Notes under the pieces: generated by a model | Seen by the model: only the letters and a program-made list of their open reading frames with translations | What the model was told of the DNA's origin: nothing | Databases searched by the model: none | Shown here: positions 16,496 through 26,075 of the stretch, in pieces | Numbering within the stretch: the first letter of the stretch is position 1 | Layout of the letters: each line of letters opens with the position of its first letter | Made by a program: the position numbers and the translations under genes | Assembly (NCBI GenBank): GCA_934700345.1 | Contig: CAKUXP010000005.1 | Span: 62,001-126,000 of the forward strand | From: an uncultured Fibrobacter sp. | Lineage (GTDB): Bacteria > Fibrobacterota > Fibrobacteria > Fibrobacterales > Fibrobacteraceae | Direction: 5' to 3' | Length of the DNA: 64,000 nt

Positions 16496-17460
16496 CAGTG
16501 TTCCCGGTTCCAGAAAGCGGCAATCGCTTCCATGCCGGATGTTTCCGACGGCAGCGGAATTTTCCGACGGTGGCATTCCTCGGCAAAGTTTCGGGCAAAC
16601 GTTTCCATCTCACTTCCTTGCAATTCTTCTGCTGAAAAACGCTTTGACAGGCGCAAGGAATTTCCGCTTTCGGCGTCTGCCAAGAATGCGTAAAAGCGAA
16701 ACCCATCAGCATCCGGTTCAAGAATCGCTCCCATCGGCACCCGGCAACCACCGCCCAAAAGTTCCATCCACCGGCGTTCCGCATGAGCCGCCAGTACGGT
16801 CAGCCTGTCCGAAATTCTTTCGGAAACATTCCGGGCAAAGGTATTTTTCCGAAGGCTTTGGAGCGCGACGATTCCCTGGCCAATAGCGGGCGTTACCTGT
16901 TCGACAGAAAACGCATCCGAAATTTCGGAAGAAAGCCCGAGACGGACAAGTCCCGCGGCGCCAAGCATGACCGCATCCAGTTCACCGGTCTTTACCTTCT
17001 CGATTCTCGACGGCAAATTTCCGCGCAGATTCACGCATTTGATGTCGGGACGCATTGCCTTGAGCTGCAGAACGCGTCGCGGAGAACCCGTACCGACAGT
17101 CGATCCTTTCCGAAGGTTCCAAAAGGAGATTCCGCTTGAAACCAAGACATCTCTCGGATTTTCCCGTTTTAGGAATCCTGAAAGTTCAAGCCGAGGATCC
17201 ATCGAATCGGGAACGTCTTTTAGGGAATGCACCGCCAGATCGATTTTTCCTTCGAGCAGGGCTTCTTCGATTTCCTTGACAAAGACGCCCTGTCCGCCAA
17301 ACGAGACGAGCGAGCGCACATGGTCCTTGTCCCCAACCGTCTTGATGACGCAAATTTCCGTTTCGCAATCCGGAAAATTTTCCTGAATTAGTCTTTTTGC
17401 CTGTTCCGCCTGCGTAAGGGCGAGAGTGCTTCCCCGCGTTCCGATTCTTATCTTCTTCAT
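16495..17460 (-). CDS. hemC: Porphobilinogen deaminase (hydroxymethylbilane synthase)
   Basis: 321 residues from ATG 17460, preceded by GAGGAAG inside the end of hemA. It polymerises four porphobilinogens into hydroxymethylbilane. The N-terminus RIGTRGSTLALTQAEQ, the catalytic Asp82 in LKDVPD, the substrate-binding TGSPRR (residues 124-129), and Cys239 in LLGGGCRVPM, which holds the dipyrromethane cofactor, are all present. It is the middle gene of hemA-hemC-hemD. Confidence 0.97.
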   Translation of the reverse strand: MKKIRIGTRGSTLALTQAEQAKRLIQENFPDCETEICVIKTVGDKDHVRSLVSFGGQGVFVKEIEEALLEGKIDLAVHSLKDVPDSMDPRLELSGFLKRENPRDVLVSSGISFWNLRKGSTVGTGSPRRVLQLKAMRPDIKCVNLRGNLPSRIEKVKTGELDAVMLGAAGLVRLGLSSEISDAFSVEQVTPAIGQGIVALQSLRKNTFARNVSERISDRLTVLAAHAERRWMELLGGGCRVPMGAILEPDADGFRFYAFLADAESGNSLRLSKRFSAEELQGSEMETFARNFAEECHRRKIPLPSETSGMEAIAAFWNREH

Positions 17461-17461
17461 T

Positions 17462-18736
17462 CTATTCTTCCTCGATTTTTAAATCGAACAGCCGTTCGAG
17501 AATCAGGCGCGTTTCCAGTCCAAGTCCCGCAGCCCCTAACCGTTTTAGTTCAAGCGAGGGCCGATGCAAAAGCTTCGCAACCAGCTCGTCGCCAAAGCGG
17601 CGAAGACGTTCTAGTTCCTCGGGCGATACGCGATTTTCCCACTTATTGAGAAGTTCCTTTTCCAATTTTTCGTGATGTTCACGAAGAGAAAGCATCAGCG
17701 GGATCACGCCGAGCGTGGCATACCAGTCCGCAAATTCATCCACGGCTTCCGCAATGATTTCACGGGCACACTCTGCGGAACGGCGACGCCTTGTACGGTT
17801 GTCCTCGACCACGCGACTCAAATCGTCGATGCTGAAGAGGGAAACGTTCGCAACATTCGCTACCGCCGGTTCAATATTTCTCGGGGCACCGATATCGATA
17901 TAGACCGTTTTCGAGTTTCGGTCCAAATCTTTGACAATCCTTTCGGTTAGCAGATATTCCGGAGAAGACGCCGCCGCGATCAGCAAATCGACGGATTTTA
18001 GGCAATCCTTCATTTCATAAAGTTCCCGAGCCTCTCCGCCGAAACGCGCTGCAAAGTTTTTTGCCTTCGATAGCGTCCGATTCAAAAAGACAAATTTCGA
18101 CACGCCCGCTGCCGAAAGTTCCACCGACACGATGTTTCCCATTTCACCAAGGCCCAAAACGCCCACGCAAAGCGGAGAAATATCGCCAAATTCACGCAAG
18201 GCGAGCTGCACAGCGGCAAACGGAATTGAAACCGTTCCTTCTCCGATTGCCGTATTTTCCCGGACCTTTTTCCCGAGCGCAAGCGCTGACTGGAAAAGAT
18301 GGCTCAGGAAAAATCCTGCCCGACCGGCCTTTTGCGACACTCGATATGCCTCCTTGACCTGTCCCATGATTTGGTTTTCGCCAAGAACGAGACTATCGAG
18401 CGAAGAGACAACCGTATAGAGGTGGGAAATGGCTTCGGTATGCGTCAGATAAAAACAATGCGGAACCAGTTCCTCGGCATCGAGACCGGCAAATTCAGCC
18501 CACCAATTGACCAGGGTATCCCGCAGAGCGTCCGGGTATCGTGTCGCCGCGTAGATTTCCGTCCGGTTGCACGTCGAAAGGATTACCGCCTCCGAAAGTC
18601 CCGGAAGTCTGCCTAAGCTCGAAAGTCCCTTTTCGAGGTGTTCGCCGGAAAAAACCAGGCGGTCGCGCAGGGAGACCGGGCATGTCTTGTGGCTCGCACC
18701 GAGAACGACGCAGTGTGTACTTTCCTTGTTTTTCAT
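17462..18736 (-). CDS. hemA: Glutamyl-tRNA reductase
   Basis: 424 residues from ATG 18736; an in-frame TTG at 18754 is less likely. It reduces Glu-tRNA to glutamate-1-semialdehyde, the first step of the C5 haem pathway. The nucleophile Cys56 lies in LSTCNRTEIY. The Rossmann segment VGVLGLGEMGNIV binds NADPH, and the C-terminal helical dimerisation domain follows. First gene of the hemACD operon. The 96 bases to the divergent gene at 18833 hold promoters for both directions. Confidence 0.97.
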   Translation of the reverse strand: MKNKESTHCVVLGASHKTCPVSLRDRLVFSGEHLEKGLSSLGRLPGLSEAVILSTCNRTEIYAATRYPDALRDTLVNWWAEFAGLDAEELVPHCFYLTHTEAISHLYTVVSSLDSLVLGENQIMGQVKEAYRVSQKAGRAGFFLSHLFQSALALGKKVRENTAIGEGTVSIPFAAVQLALREFGDISPLCVGVLGLGEMGNIVSVELSAAGVSKFVFLNRTLSKAKNFAARFGGEARELYEMKDCLKSVDLLIAAASSPEYLLTERIVKDLDRNSKTVYIDIGAPRNIEPAVANVANVSLFSIDDLSRVVEDNRTRRRRSAECAREIIAEAVDEFADWYATLGVIPLMLSLREHHEKLEKELLNKWENRVSPEELERLRRFGDELVAKLLHRPSLELKRLGAAGLGLETRLILERLFDLKIEEE

Positions 18737-18832
18737 TGTTTTTCCGCGAAGCAAGCTAGAAAATTTTCAAGGGACAACCATCCCAAAACAGGATTATATA
18801 TATTTGATGCAGATATTTATTGGAGTTCACGC

Positions 18833-19942
18833 ATGAAGTCAACGCGATTCGCTCTTATCGGTATTTTAGCCATTACCGCTTTTGCCGCCGATAACTACAC
18901 CATCCAGAGTTTTTCTGGCAACGAAGTCGGTACGCCAGACCAGTATATCGATGCGGAATTTGGCGGTTCCCTAAAGATTTCCACTTCGGGAACCGTGGAA
19001 AATGTCCAGGCTGGGCGCTTTTACGTAAGACAGAAATTTGAAGATCCGTTTGGCGAGACGCCGACAACCTATCAGCTTTACGAAGGTCGCGAAGGTTCGG
19101 ACAAGGCAAGCCTCTCCGCCTTTACACTTCCGACAGGAATCGCCTACGGCTTTGCGGTCAAGGCAAAAGCCTATGCAAGTTCCGACGCGGATGCCGCTGC
19201 CGACATCGAAAAGGTCTATTTCGACGGCAAGGCTATCTATGCGGAAGGCGTGAGCCAGATGTACCTCCACCGCGGGGTCAAGGTCATCGAACTCGTTCCC
19301 GAAAACGCGCCGGAAAGTTCCAGTTCCGAAGCGATTGAATCCTCTTCCAGTTCCGAAGAAGCCGTTTTCGCCGCAGCCGAAAGTTCCTCGTCTTCGGCAG
19401 CCGATGACGATGAGTATTGCGACGATGACGACCCGGATTGCGAAGAAGAAGATACCTACGATGTCCAAGGCGACATTGGCGAGACCGTTTCCAACGCGAA
19501 CCGCGAAGATTATGCGGTGAACAGTGCGACAAACGACGTGACGGACCGATTCGGCGTTGCCGATGAAGTCCGCAAGTGGAGCGCCTGGGGCCTTGTCGGC
19601 GTTGCAGCGGCAAGCATCGGTATCGGCATTTACGACCAAATCCAGTATAACGATGCAAAATCCGCCCACGATGACTTAAACGGGCTGATGAAGCAACATA
19701 AAAAGAACATCGAATCCGCATGTGGCGGGGACAATCACTGTTATACCGCAGGTGTTTGGTATCAAGTGGAAGATATTGAATACAAATCAGGAAAAAGCAG
19801 CGAACATTCCGCTCTTTTCCTGTTAACCCAAAGAAACAAAAAGAACAAGGACGCGATGGATTCCTACTCCACGGCGCGGAACATCTGGTTCGGCATCGCA
19901 GCGGCATCGATCGCCGGCTCCATCGTTCTGTTCACATGGTAA
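18833..19942 (+). CDS. Secreted/envelope protein with poly-Ser and acidic linker and two C-terminal membrane helices
   Basis: 369 residues from ATG 18833 with TGGAG 7 bases upstream. Residues 1-18 are a signal peptide. The next 150 residues are beta-rich and not recognised. Residues about 163-195 hold three Ser clusters (PESSSSEA, SSSSSEE, SSSSSAA), followed by an acidic stretch DDDEYCDDDDPDCEEED. Two short hydrophobic helices (WGLVGVAAASIGIGIY and the last 20 residues) flank a polar loop with two Cys. Poly-Ser linkers are common in secreted Fibrobacter proteins. The function is unknown. The end overlaps the folB start by 7 bases, so the pair is co-translated. Confidence 0.8.
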   Translation: MKSTRFALIGILAITAFAADNYTIQSFSGNEVGTPDQYIDAEFGGSLKISTSGTVENVQAGRFYVRQKFEDPFGETPTTYQLYEGREGSDKASLSAFTLPTGIAYGFAVKAKAYASSDADAAADIEKVYFDGKAIYAEGVSQMYLHRGVKVIELVPENAPESSSSEAIESSSSSEEAVFAAAESSSSSAADDDEYCDDDDPDCEEEDTYDVQGDIGETVSNANREDYAVNSATNDVTDRFGVADEVRKWSAWGLVGVAAASIGIGIYDQIQYNDAKSAHDDLNGLMKQHKKNIESACGGDNHCYTAGVWYQVEDIEYKSGKSSEHSALFLLTQRNKKNKDAMDSYSTARNIWFGIAAASIAGSIVLFTW

Positions 19943-20316
19943 GCGAAACCGGAAAAATTTCCGTTCAGGACTTAGGCTTCGAAACAATTCTCGGAGCCTT
20001 TTCCTTTGAACGCGAACGGCCACAGCCAGTTCGTCTCAGCTTTTCGCTCTGGATGGATTTTTCCGAGGTGGCCCAAAGCGACTCGCTAGAAGAGACTGTC
20101 GATTACGCACAGCTCTCCGAAGACTTGATAACTTTCATCCAGAAATCCCGATTCACGCTCGTCGAGACGCTTGTCTATCGTTCCGCAAAGCGACTTCTCG
20201 AAAAGTCTCCAAACATTTCCGCAGCCTGGGTCCGCATCGAAAAGCCGGAGGCGATTTCCGGTGCAAGATGTTCCGCAGCCGAAATCCGTTTGGAACGTTC
20301 ACCCGGCAAGTCCTGA
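19936..20316 (+). CDS. folB: Dihydroneopterin aldolase
   Basis: 126 residues from ATG 19936, overlapping the stop of the preceding gene. FolB cleaves dihydroneopterin to 6-hydroxymethyl-dihydropterin in folate synthesis. Family features are ISVQDLGFETILGAFSFERERPQPV, the DSLEETVDYAQLSE block with the conserved Asp-Tyr, FTLVETLVY with the substrate-binding Glu, and the terminal KPEAISGARC. The length is typical. The last 18 bases overlap the convergent yifB gene. Confidence 0.93.
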   Translation: MVSETGKISVQDLGFETILGAFSFERERPQPVRLSFSLWMDFSEVAQSDSLEETVDYAQLSEDLITFIQKSRFTLVETLVYRSAKRLLEKSPNISAAWVRIEKPEAISGARCSAAEIRLERSPGKS

Positions 20317-21852
20317 AAAAGCCCGAAACCTCAACGCTTCCGCAATATCGGAACATTCCACCGGAACATTTTTCGAAGAATCCCTTACCGCCCGCAAATC
20401 GGCAATCGTCCGCGCGACCTTGAGCATCCGGTAATAGCCTCGGGCGCTGAGCTGCATCTTTTCCGCAGCGGAGACAGCAAAGCGTTCCGTCGAAACCGTC
20501 ATCGCGGCAAACGCTTTTGTTTCATCGCTGTTCATCTCCGCATTGGAGTGGCACTTGCTTCGAAAAAATCTCGCAATCTGTACATTTTTTGCAGCAATGA
20601 CACGATCCCGAATTTGAGAAGAACTTTCCCCTGTCGGCATTTGCATCAAGTTCCGAGGGTCCGTCGAAGGAACCGCGACCTGGATATCGATCCGGTCAAG
20701 CATCGGACCTGAAATCCGTTGGCGATATCTTCGGACGGAATCCGGCAGACAAGAACATTCCCGCTTCGGGTCCATCGAATAGCCGCACGGACAAGGATTC
20801 ATCGCCGCACCCATCATAAACCGGGCAGGCCACGCCACGGTTCCGCTCGCCCGGCTAATGTGAATCATTCCGTCTTCCATCGGTTCGCGCAGCGCTTCGA
20901 GGACATTCCGGTTGAACTCGGGCAGTTCATCTAGAAAAAGCACTCCGTTATGGGCAAGGCTCGCTTCGCCGGGACGCAGCCGAGGACCTCCTCCGACAAG
21001 AGCGATCATCGACGAAGAATGGTGTGGCGAACGGAACGGTCGGGTATTCAGGAATTTTTCGGGTTCCTTTTCGCCGAGCATCCGCAAAGAAGAATAGATA
21101 CGCGTACATTCGAGAATTTCCTCATCCGTCATCGGAGGCAAAATGCCGGGCAGGCAGCGCGCCGAAAAAGTCTTGCCGGAACCCGGCGAACCGACCAGTA
21201 AAAAATTATGGGAACCGGCAGCGGCGATTTCCAAAGCCCGCTTGACTCCGTCCATCCCCATTACCGAACGAAAATCCGGCACCGAGGGATCCGCCGCCGT
21301 GACCCGATGCGAAATGCCGCTCGCCCGCACAGGCAAAACCTCCGAACCCGGCGCAATCGCCGCGATACATTCCGCAAGGGTCGATACCCCAATAATGGAA
21401 AGCCCCGACACAAGGCTTGCCTCGGCGACATTCTCCCTCGGTACCACCAACACGTCCCTTTCCTTCGAAAGACTCATCGCTACGGACAATACGCCATGCA
21501 CAGCCTTAACGCGACCATCCAAGGAAAGTTCTCCCAAAAAAACAAAACGCTCCGGTTCTTTCGCCTGAATTTCTTCGCTAGCAATCAGCATCCCGATTGC
21601 GAGCGGAAGATCCAGAGACGTTCCTTCCTTCCGCAAATCCGCGGGAGATAGGTTTACCGTCATCCGGCTTCCCGAAGCGGAAAATCCAGAACTTCGAATA
21701 CTCGAAACAACGCGTTCCCTGGATTCGCGGACAGCGTTGTCCGGCAAACCGACTAGCGTAAAACCGGGAAGTCCCGCCGAAGAATCGACTTCGACATTTA
21801 CCGGAATCGCCTTGATTCCGAGCAGACAGCTGGTGCGAATCCTCTGGAACAC
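20299..21852 (-). CDS. comM: YifB/ComM family Mg-chelatase-like AAA+ ATPase
   Basis: 517 residues from ATG 21852. The N-terminal Lon-protease-like domain (VNVEVDSSAGLPGFTLVGLPDNAVRESRERV) has the family pattern. Then come Walker A GSPGSGKT, Walker B VLFLDELPEF and the Mg-chelatase core with a C-terminal four-Cys-like segment (NPCPCGYSMDPKRECSC). In naturally competent bacteria ComM is a branch-migration helicase used in recombination of incoming DNA. It lies 7 bases after spoVG and is probably co-transcribed with it. Confidence 0.95.
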   Translation of the reverse strand: MFQRIRTSCLLGIKAIPVNVEVDSSAGLPGFTLVGLPDNAVRESRERVVSSIRSSGFSASGSRMTVNLSPADLRKEGTSLDLPLAIGMLIASEEIQAKEPERFVFLGELSLDGRVKAVHGVLSVAMSLSKERDVLVVPRENVAEASLVSGLSIIGVSTLAECIAAIAPGSEVLPVRASGISHRVTAADPSVPDFRSVMGMDGVKRALEIAAAGSHNFLLVGSPGSGKTFSARCLPGILPPMTDEEILECTRIYSSLRMLGEKEPEKFLNTRPFRSPHHSSSMIALVGGGPRLRPGEASLAHNGVLFLDELPEFNRNVLEALREPMEDGMIHISRASGTVAWPARFMMGAAMNPCPCGYSMDPKRECSCLPDSVRRYRQRISGPMLDRIDIQVAVPSTDPRNLMQMPTGESSSQIRDRVIAAKNVQIARFFRSKCHSNAEMNSDETKAFAAMTVSTERFAVSAAEKMQLSARGYYRMLKVARTIADLRAVRDSSKNVPVECSDIAEALRFRAFSGLAG

Positions 21853-21859
21853 GTAACCC

Positions 21860-22204
21860 TTACGCGGCGGCTATCGCCTGTTGGTATTTTTCAAGGATGC
21901 AGTTTTCGATATGTTCTCGGCATTCCCGTGTAATCGGAAAGAAAATGCTCCGATATTCCTCGCCCTTGTAGAACGGATCGTTCGGATAGCCGACAAAAAG
22001 TCCGTTTTCGCCGTCCATCACTCGCAGCTGGGTCAATTCAAACTGGTCGTTCAGCGTCACCCGGGCAAGCGCCTTGATATGTCCCATGTTCATCCCGTCC
22101 TTGAACGGATAGACGCGGACATTCGTCACGACCAGGCAGTCAAATTCCGAGACCTTCGGCTGGCGTTTTTCTTCTGCGGCAGGTGCCGACTTTACCTTTG
22201 GCAT
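21860..22204 (-). CDS. spoVG: SpoVG-family RNA/DNA-binding regulator
   Basis: 114 residues from ATG 22204, preceded by GGAGG at 5 bases; upstream in-frame ATGs lack such a site. The SpoVG core is clear (VVTNVRVYPFKD, IKALARVTLNDQFELTQLRVMDGENGLFVGYP, then YRSIFFPITRECREHI). An N-terminal basic extension of about 25 residues is added. SpoVG proteins bind nucleic acid and regulate cell-surface and virulence genes in non-sporulating bacteria. In this Gram-negative-like setting it is not a sporulation gene. Confidence 0.93.
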   Translation of the reverse strand: MPKVKSAPAAEEKRQPKVSEFDCLVVTNVRVYPFKDGMNMGHIKALARVTLNDQFELTQLRVMDGENGLFVGYPNDPFYKGEEYRSIFFPITRECREHIENCILEKYQQAIAAA

Positions 22205-22269
22205 AGAAGCCTCCATGATTAAATCCCAACATCGGGATAATCCTTCTATTGCAAAAGGCGTGCCAAAAC

Positions 22270-22303
22270 AAAAACGGCATTTTTTGTTCAAAAGCGCCGT
22301 TTT
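22270..22303 (-). terminator. Terminator after pilC
   Basis: Minus-strand AAAACGGC pairs with GCCGTTTT around a 17-base loop, followed by T's. It separates pilT-pilC from spoVG-comM. Confidence 0.75.
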
Positions 22304-22346
22304 CATTTTTTGAAAAATCGATTAATCGATCACATCTGGTGATTAA

Positions 22347-23549
22347 TCACCCTTGGACCGCATCGGACATACTAAAGATAGGCATATACATCGCAATCAT
22401 CATAAAGCCGACCGCTCCACCGAGGAACACCATGATCAAAGGCTCCATCATCGACGTGACCGCATCGATTGCGGCATCGACTTCTTCATCGTAAAAATCC
22501 GCCACTTTCAAAAGCATCCCTCCGAGCTGTCCCGTCTTCTCGCCGACACCGACCATCTGGACGACCATCGCCGGAAAAATCCCCGTTTCCTTCATCGGTT
22601 CCACAATGCTCTTACCGCCGGCAAGCCCTACCGCGATTTTCATGATGGCGTTTTCCACGGCCATGTTGCCCGAAGTTTTCGCCGTTACCTGCAACGCTTC
22701 CGTTACCGAAACGCCCGCATTGAGAAGTGTCCCGAGCGTCCGGCTGAACCGCGCCACGGAACTCTTCACCTGCAGATCGCCGAGTTTCGGCACCTTGAGC
22801 ATCATCCTGTCCCACCCAAGGTGCAGCTTCGGAACTTTCATGACAACCTTGAACGCGACGACAATCGCCACTGCGCCCAAAATCCAGAACGCCGCATAGT
22901 CCCGAATCCCGTCGGAAAGGTTCATCACGACCTGCGTCGGCCACGGAAGTTCCCCGCCCGCTTCCATAAAGGTCTGGGCAAAGGTCGGCACGACAAACGA
23001 GAGCATTAGGATAACGACCACGATAGCGACGACAGCGACCATCACCGGATAAGTCAAAGCCTTTTTCACCTTGCGAACTAGGCGTTCGTTAGATTCCTGG
23101 TAATCCGCAAGACGCGAAAGAATTCCATCGAGAATACCGCCCGCTTCACCCGCCGCGACCATGTTGCAATACAGCTTGTCAAAAACCTTCGGATGTTGCG
23201 CGAGCGCATCGGCAAGGCTCGAACCGCCGCTGATCGACATCGTGAGCTTGTGTACGACCGCCTTCATCGCGGGATTTTCCATCTGTTCTTCCAGAATGTT
23301 CAGACACTGGAGCATCGGAAGTCCTGCCGAGGTCATCGAACTGAACATTCGAGTGAAGCGGGAAACGTCCTTCGACTTGATGCCCGAACCGATTTGGATC
23401 TTGATTTCGATCGGCTTGCGCTTGATGCTGTTTACAACCAGGTGCTTGCGGCGAAGTAGCGATTCCGCTTCGTTCTTCGACTTCGCTTCGATTTCACCGT
23501 CGAACTGGTTCCCTTGGGTATTTTGCGCCTTGTAGAGAAAAACGGGCAT
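22347..23549 (-). CDS. pilC: Type IV pilus / type II secretion inner-membrane platform protein PilC
   Basis: 400 residues from ATG 23549. Two T2SF domains are present: residues about 60-190 with FTRMFSSMTSAGLPMLQCLNIL, and about 265-390 with FSRTLGTLLNAGVSVTEAL. Each is followed by hydrophobic helices, with the usual P-T-F near VVPTFAQ. PilC is the platform that couples the motor ATPases to pilin assembly. pilT lies 3 bases upstream. No pilB or pilins are in the window, so the rest of the system is elsewhere. Confidence 0.95.
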   Translation of the reverse strand: MPVFLYKAQNTQGNQFDGEIEAKSKNEAESLLRRKHLVVNSIKRKPIEIKIQIGSGIKSKDVSRFTRMFSSMTSAGLPMLQCLNILEEQMENPAMKAVVHKLTMSISGGSSLADALAQHPKVFDKLYCNMVAAGEAGGILDGILSRLADYQESNERLVRKVKKALTYPVMVAVVAIVVVILMLSFVVPTFAQTFMEAGGELPWPTQVVMNLSDGIRDYAAFWILGAVAIVVAFKVVMKVPKLHLGWDRMMLKVPKLGDLQVKSSVARFSRTLGTLLNAGVSVTEALQVTAKTSGNMAVENAIMKIAVGLAGGKSIVEPMKETGIFPAMVVQMVGVGEKTGQLGGMLLKVADFYDEEVDAAIDAVTSMMEPLIMVFLGGAVGFMMIAMYMPIFSMSDAVQG

Positions 23550-23552
23550 CGG

Positions 23553-24620
23553 TTAAACTCCCAACTTTTCAAGATCTTTTTCTAGCTGAGCCGGATCCGG
23601 AGACTTCGCCACCGCTTCGAAATGGTCGAGCTTTCCTTGACGGACCAGTTCCGCAAGCCGCATGTTCATCGTGTTCATCCCGAACTTCTGGCCGATTTCA
23701 ATCATCGAACCGATTTGGTGCGTCTTACTGTCTCGGATCAGCGCCCGGATCGCCGGGGTAACGTTCATCACTTCGTAGCACATCACGCGCCCGCCACCGA
23801 TTTTCGGAAGGAGCATCTGGCATATGACTCCCTGGAGAACAAAAGAAAGCTGCGTCCGGACAGTCTGCTGTTCGCCCTGCGGAAATGCATCCACGATACG
23901 GTTGATAGTCTGGACCGCGGAATTGGTATGGAGCGTTGCCAGCGTTAAGTGTCCCGTTTCCGCAATCGTCAGAGCGGCGCGGATCGTTTCAAGATCGCGC
24001 ATTTCGCCGATGAGAACAATGTCCGGATCCTGCCGCAAGGCCATCTTAAGCGCTTGGGAAAAACTTTTTGTATCGTTTCCGACTTCGCGCTGGTTCACCA
24101 TGCAGTTCTGGTGCTTGTGCAAAAACTCAATCGGGTCTTCAATCGTCAAGATATGCTCATGGCGTTCCTTGTTTATCTTGTCGATCATCGCAGCGAGCGT
24201 CGTCGATTTGCCGGAACCCGTCGAACCCGTCACGAGGACAAGCCCGGACGGTCGCGTCGTAAATTCCGCAATGATGGGCGGGAGATCCAGCTCCTTGAAC
24301 GTTTTGATCTTGAGCGGGATGATTCGAAGCGCAAGAGAGACGCAGCCGCGTTGCAAGTAGGCGTTTGCACGGAAACGCGCAAGATTCGTAATTCCAAACG
24401 AAAAATCGCATTCCTTGTTCTGCTCGAAGGACTTTTTCTGGAGCTCGTTCATCAGGCTGTACGTCATGCGCATCGTCTCTTCCGGGGAAAGCTTTTCCGT
24501 ACCCATCGGCGCGAGCTTTCCCGCCAAGCGGAGCATCGGAGGAATCCCCGCCGTAATGTGCAAGTCCGAAGCGCCACGCTTCACCATTTCAGCCAAAAGT
24601 TCTTGGATATTGTAAGCCAT
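23553..24620 (-). CDS. pilT: Type IV pilus retraction ATPase PilT
   Basis: 355 residues from ATG 24620; the frame is open to 24713 but without family similarity. Walker A GSTGSGKST, the Asp-box LTIEDPIEFLH, Walker B IVLIGEMRDLETI and the His-box AETGHLTLATLHT are all present. The AIRALIRDSKTHQI segment is typical of PilT rather than PilB. It powers pilus retraction, twitching motility and DNA uptake. Together with comM nearby it suggests, but does not prove, natural competence or gliding-type surface motility. Confidence 0.96.
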   Translation of the reverse strand: MAYNIQELLAEMVKRGASDLHITAGIPPMLRLAGKLAPMGTEKLSPEETMRMTYSLMNELQKKSFEQNKECDFSFGITNLARFRANAYLQRGCVSLALRIIPLKIKTFKELDLPPIIAEFTTRPSGLVLVTGSTGSGKSTTLAAMIDKINKERHEHILTIEDPIEFLHKHQNCMVNQREVGNDTKSFSQALKMALRQDPDIVLIGEMRDLETIRAALTIAETGHLTLATLHTNSAVQTINRIVDAFPQGEQQTVRTQLSFVLQGVICQMLLPKIGGGRVMCYEVMNVTPAIRALIRDSKTHQIGSMIEIGQKFGMNTMNMRLAELVRQGKLDHFEAVAKSPDPAQLEKDLEKLGV

Positions 24621-24649
24621 GTTTTGAATATAACTAAATTGAAGTTTTG

Positions 24650-25126
24650 ATGAAGTTATTTTCAAAAATCGTACTCGCTTTTTTTTCCCTCTGGTGCCTT
24701 TGCGAAACGGCATGCAGCGACGCCGCCTATGACCGCATCCCTGAAAAAATCAAAGGATACGAAGGGATTCACCTCTTTATTTTCCACGCCTCCTGGTGCG
24801 CCTACTGTAACCGGGAAATCCCCCTTTTGAAATCGCTATACGGGGAATACGCTCCCTGTGGCGTACATTTTCTCGGCGTAAACGAAGACGATTCGGAAGA
24901 CATCATGCACGATTTCGTCAAGGAAAGGGAAATCCCCTACCCGGTCATTCACTGGGATTTTTCCCTGATGAAAAAGTTCGGGCATCCTCGGGCGATTCCG
25001 TCCCACTTTCTCATCGACAGTTCGGGAAACATCGCCCTACGAAAAATCGGACCTCTGGATTCCGCGGAAACCAGGCGGAAAATCGACAGCCTACTGGGAG
25101 AGTCGCTCAGGAATTGTCGTCCATAA
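24650..25126 (+). CDS. Periplasmic thioredoxin-like (TlpA-type) protein
   Basis: 158 residues from ATG 24650; a TTG one codon earlier is possible. An N-terminal signal or anchor (IVLAFFSLWCLC) precedes a thioredoxin fold with the active site FHASWCAYCNREIP and the cis-Pro segment RAIPSHFLID. TlpA-type proteins reduce disulfides in exported proteins or cytochrome c apoproteins. No ccm genes are near. It is divergent from pilT and convergent with epmA, overlapping its end by 20 bases. Confidence 0.85.
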   Translation: MKLFSKIVLAFFSLWCLCETACSDAAYDRIPEKIKGYEGIHLFIFHASWCAYCNREIPLLKSLYGEYAPCGVHFLGVNEDDSEDIMHDFVKEREIPYPVIHWDFSLMKKFGHPRAIPSHFLIDSSGNIALRKIGPLDSAETRRKIDSLLGESLRNCRP

Positions 25127-26063
25127 ACAGAACGACGTCTTCGATATTCTTCTTTCCCAAGGCGAGCATATAGAGACGGTCAAGTCCCATCGCCACGCCG
25201 GAAGCTTTCGGCATTCCATGTTCCAATGCGGAAAGGAAACGTTCGTCAATCGCCGGGACGGGCTTCCCATGCGCCTTGCGCCATGCAATGTCCGCTTCAA
25301 AGCGGCGCCTCTGCTCGGCGGGATCCGTCAACTCTTCGTAGCCGTTGCAAAGCTCCATGTTTTCGATATAGAGTTCAAAGCGTTTCGCCACCCTGTCTCC
25401 CGCGGAATTCGTATAAGTCTCCGCAAGGGCTGCGCAGCTTTCGGGATAGTCCATCAGGAACTGCGGTTTTTCCTTTCCAAGGCGCGGTTCCACGAGCGTC
25501 ACCATCAGATAGTCCCACCAGTCTTCGCGTACAAACGAATCGGAACCAACCACGTCAGGGACATCGCATTTTTCCAAGGCGCGCCGAAAATCGTTCGCAC
25601 TTGCCGTAAACGGATCCACCCCCGCATACCGAATGTATGCATCGCGAAAACGGAGACGCTCCGCCTTCACCGGCTTTCCGAGAATTTCTGTCGCAAGATC
25701 TTCGACCTCTTCCATCAAGGTTTCAAACGGCATCCCGATGCGATACCACTCCACCAGTTCAAATTCCGAATTATGTTTTTGACCGACTTCATCGACGCGA
25801 AAGGCGTGGGCGATTTCAAAGATGTCGCCGAAGCCCGCCGCGAGAAGCCGCTTCAAATGGAACTCGGGACTGGTCATCAGGTAGCGGATCGGTTTGCCAA
25901 GAGTCTCGAAATAATCCAGGTGGGCATCCGTTCCGCTAGCGCGCGAAAGCACCGGCGTATTCACTTCCAAAACGTCACGCGCTTTAAAAAAATTCCGCAC
26001 CTTTTCGGAAAGCAAAAGACGTGCCTTCCAGGTTTCCAAACCACAGTTCGGGCGAAAATCCAT
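25107..26063 (-). CDS. epmA: Elongation factor P--lysine ligase EpmA (PoxA/GenX)
   Basis: 318 residues from ATG 26063. It is a class II lysyl-tRNA-synthetase catalytic core without an anticodon-binding domain. Motif 2 (DIFEIAHAFRVDEVGQKHN, then EFELVEWY) and motif 3 (GVAMGLDRLYMLALG) are intact, as is ENMELCNGYEEL. EpmA attaches beta-lysine to EF-P. The partner genes epmB and efp are not in the window, so the variant pathway is unknown. It follows the FISUMP gene by 12 bases. Confidence 0.92.
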   Translation of the reverse strand: MDFRPNCGLETWKARLLLSEKVRNFFKARDVLEVNTPVLSRASGTDAHLDYFETLGKPIRYLMTSPEFHLKRLLAAGFGDIFEIAHAFRVDEVGQKHNSEFELVEWYRIGMPFETLMEEVEDLATEILGKPVKAERLRFRDAYIRYAGVDPFTASANDFRRALEKCDVPDVVGSDSFVREDWWDYLMVTLVEPRLGKEKPQFLMDYPESCAALAETYTNSAGDRVAKRFELYIENMELCNGYEELTDPAEQRRRFEADIAWRKAHGKPVPAIDERFLSALEHGMPKASGVAMGLDRLYMLALGKKNIEDVVLFMDDNS

Positions 26064-26075
26064 CGGGGACAAAAG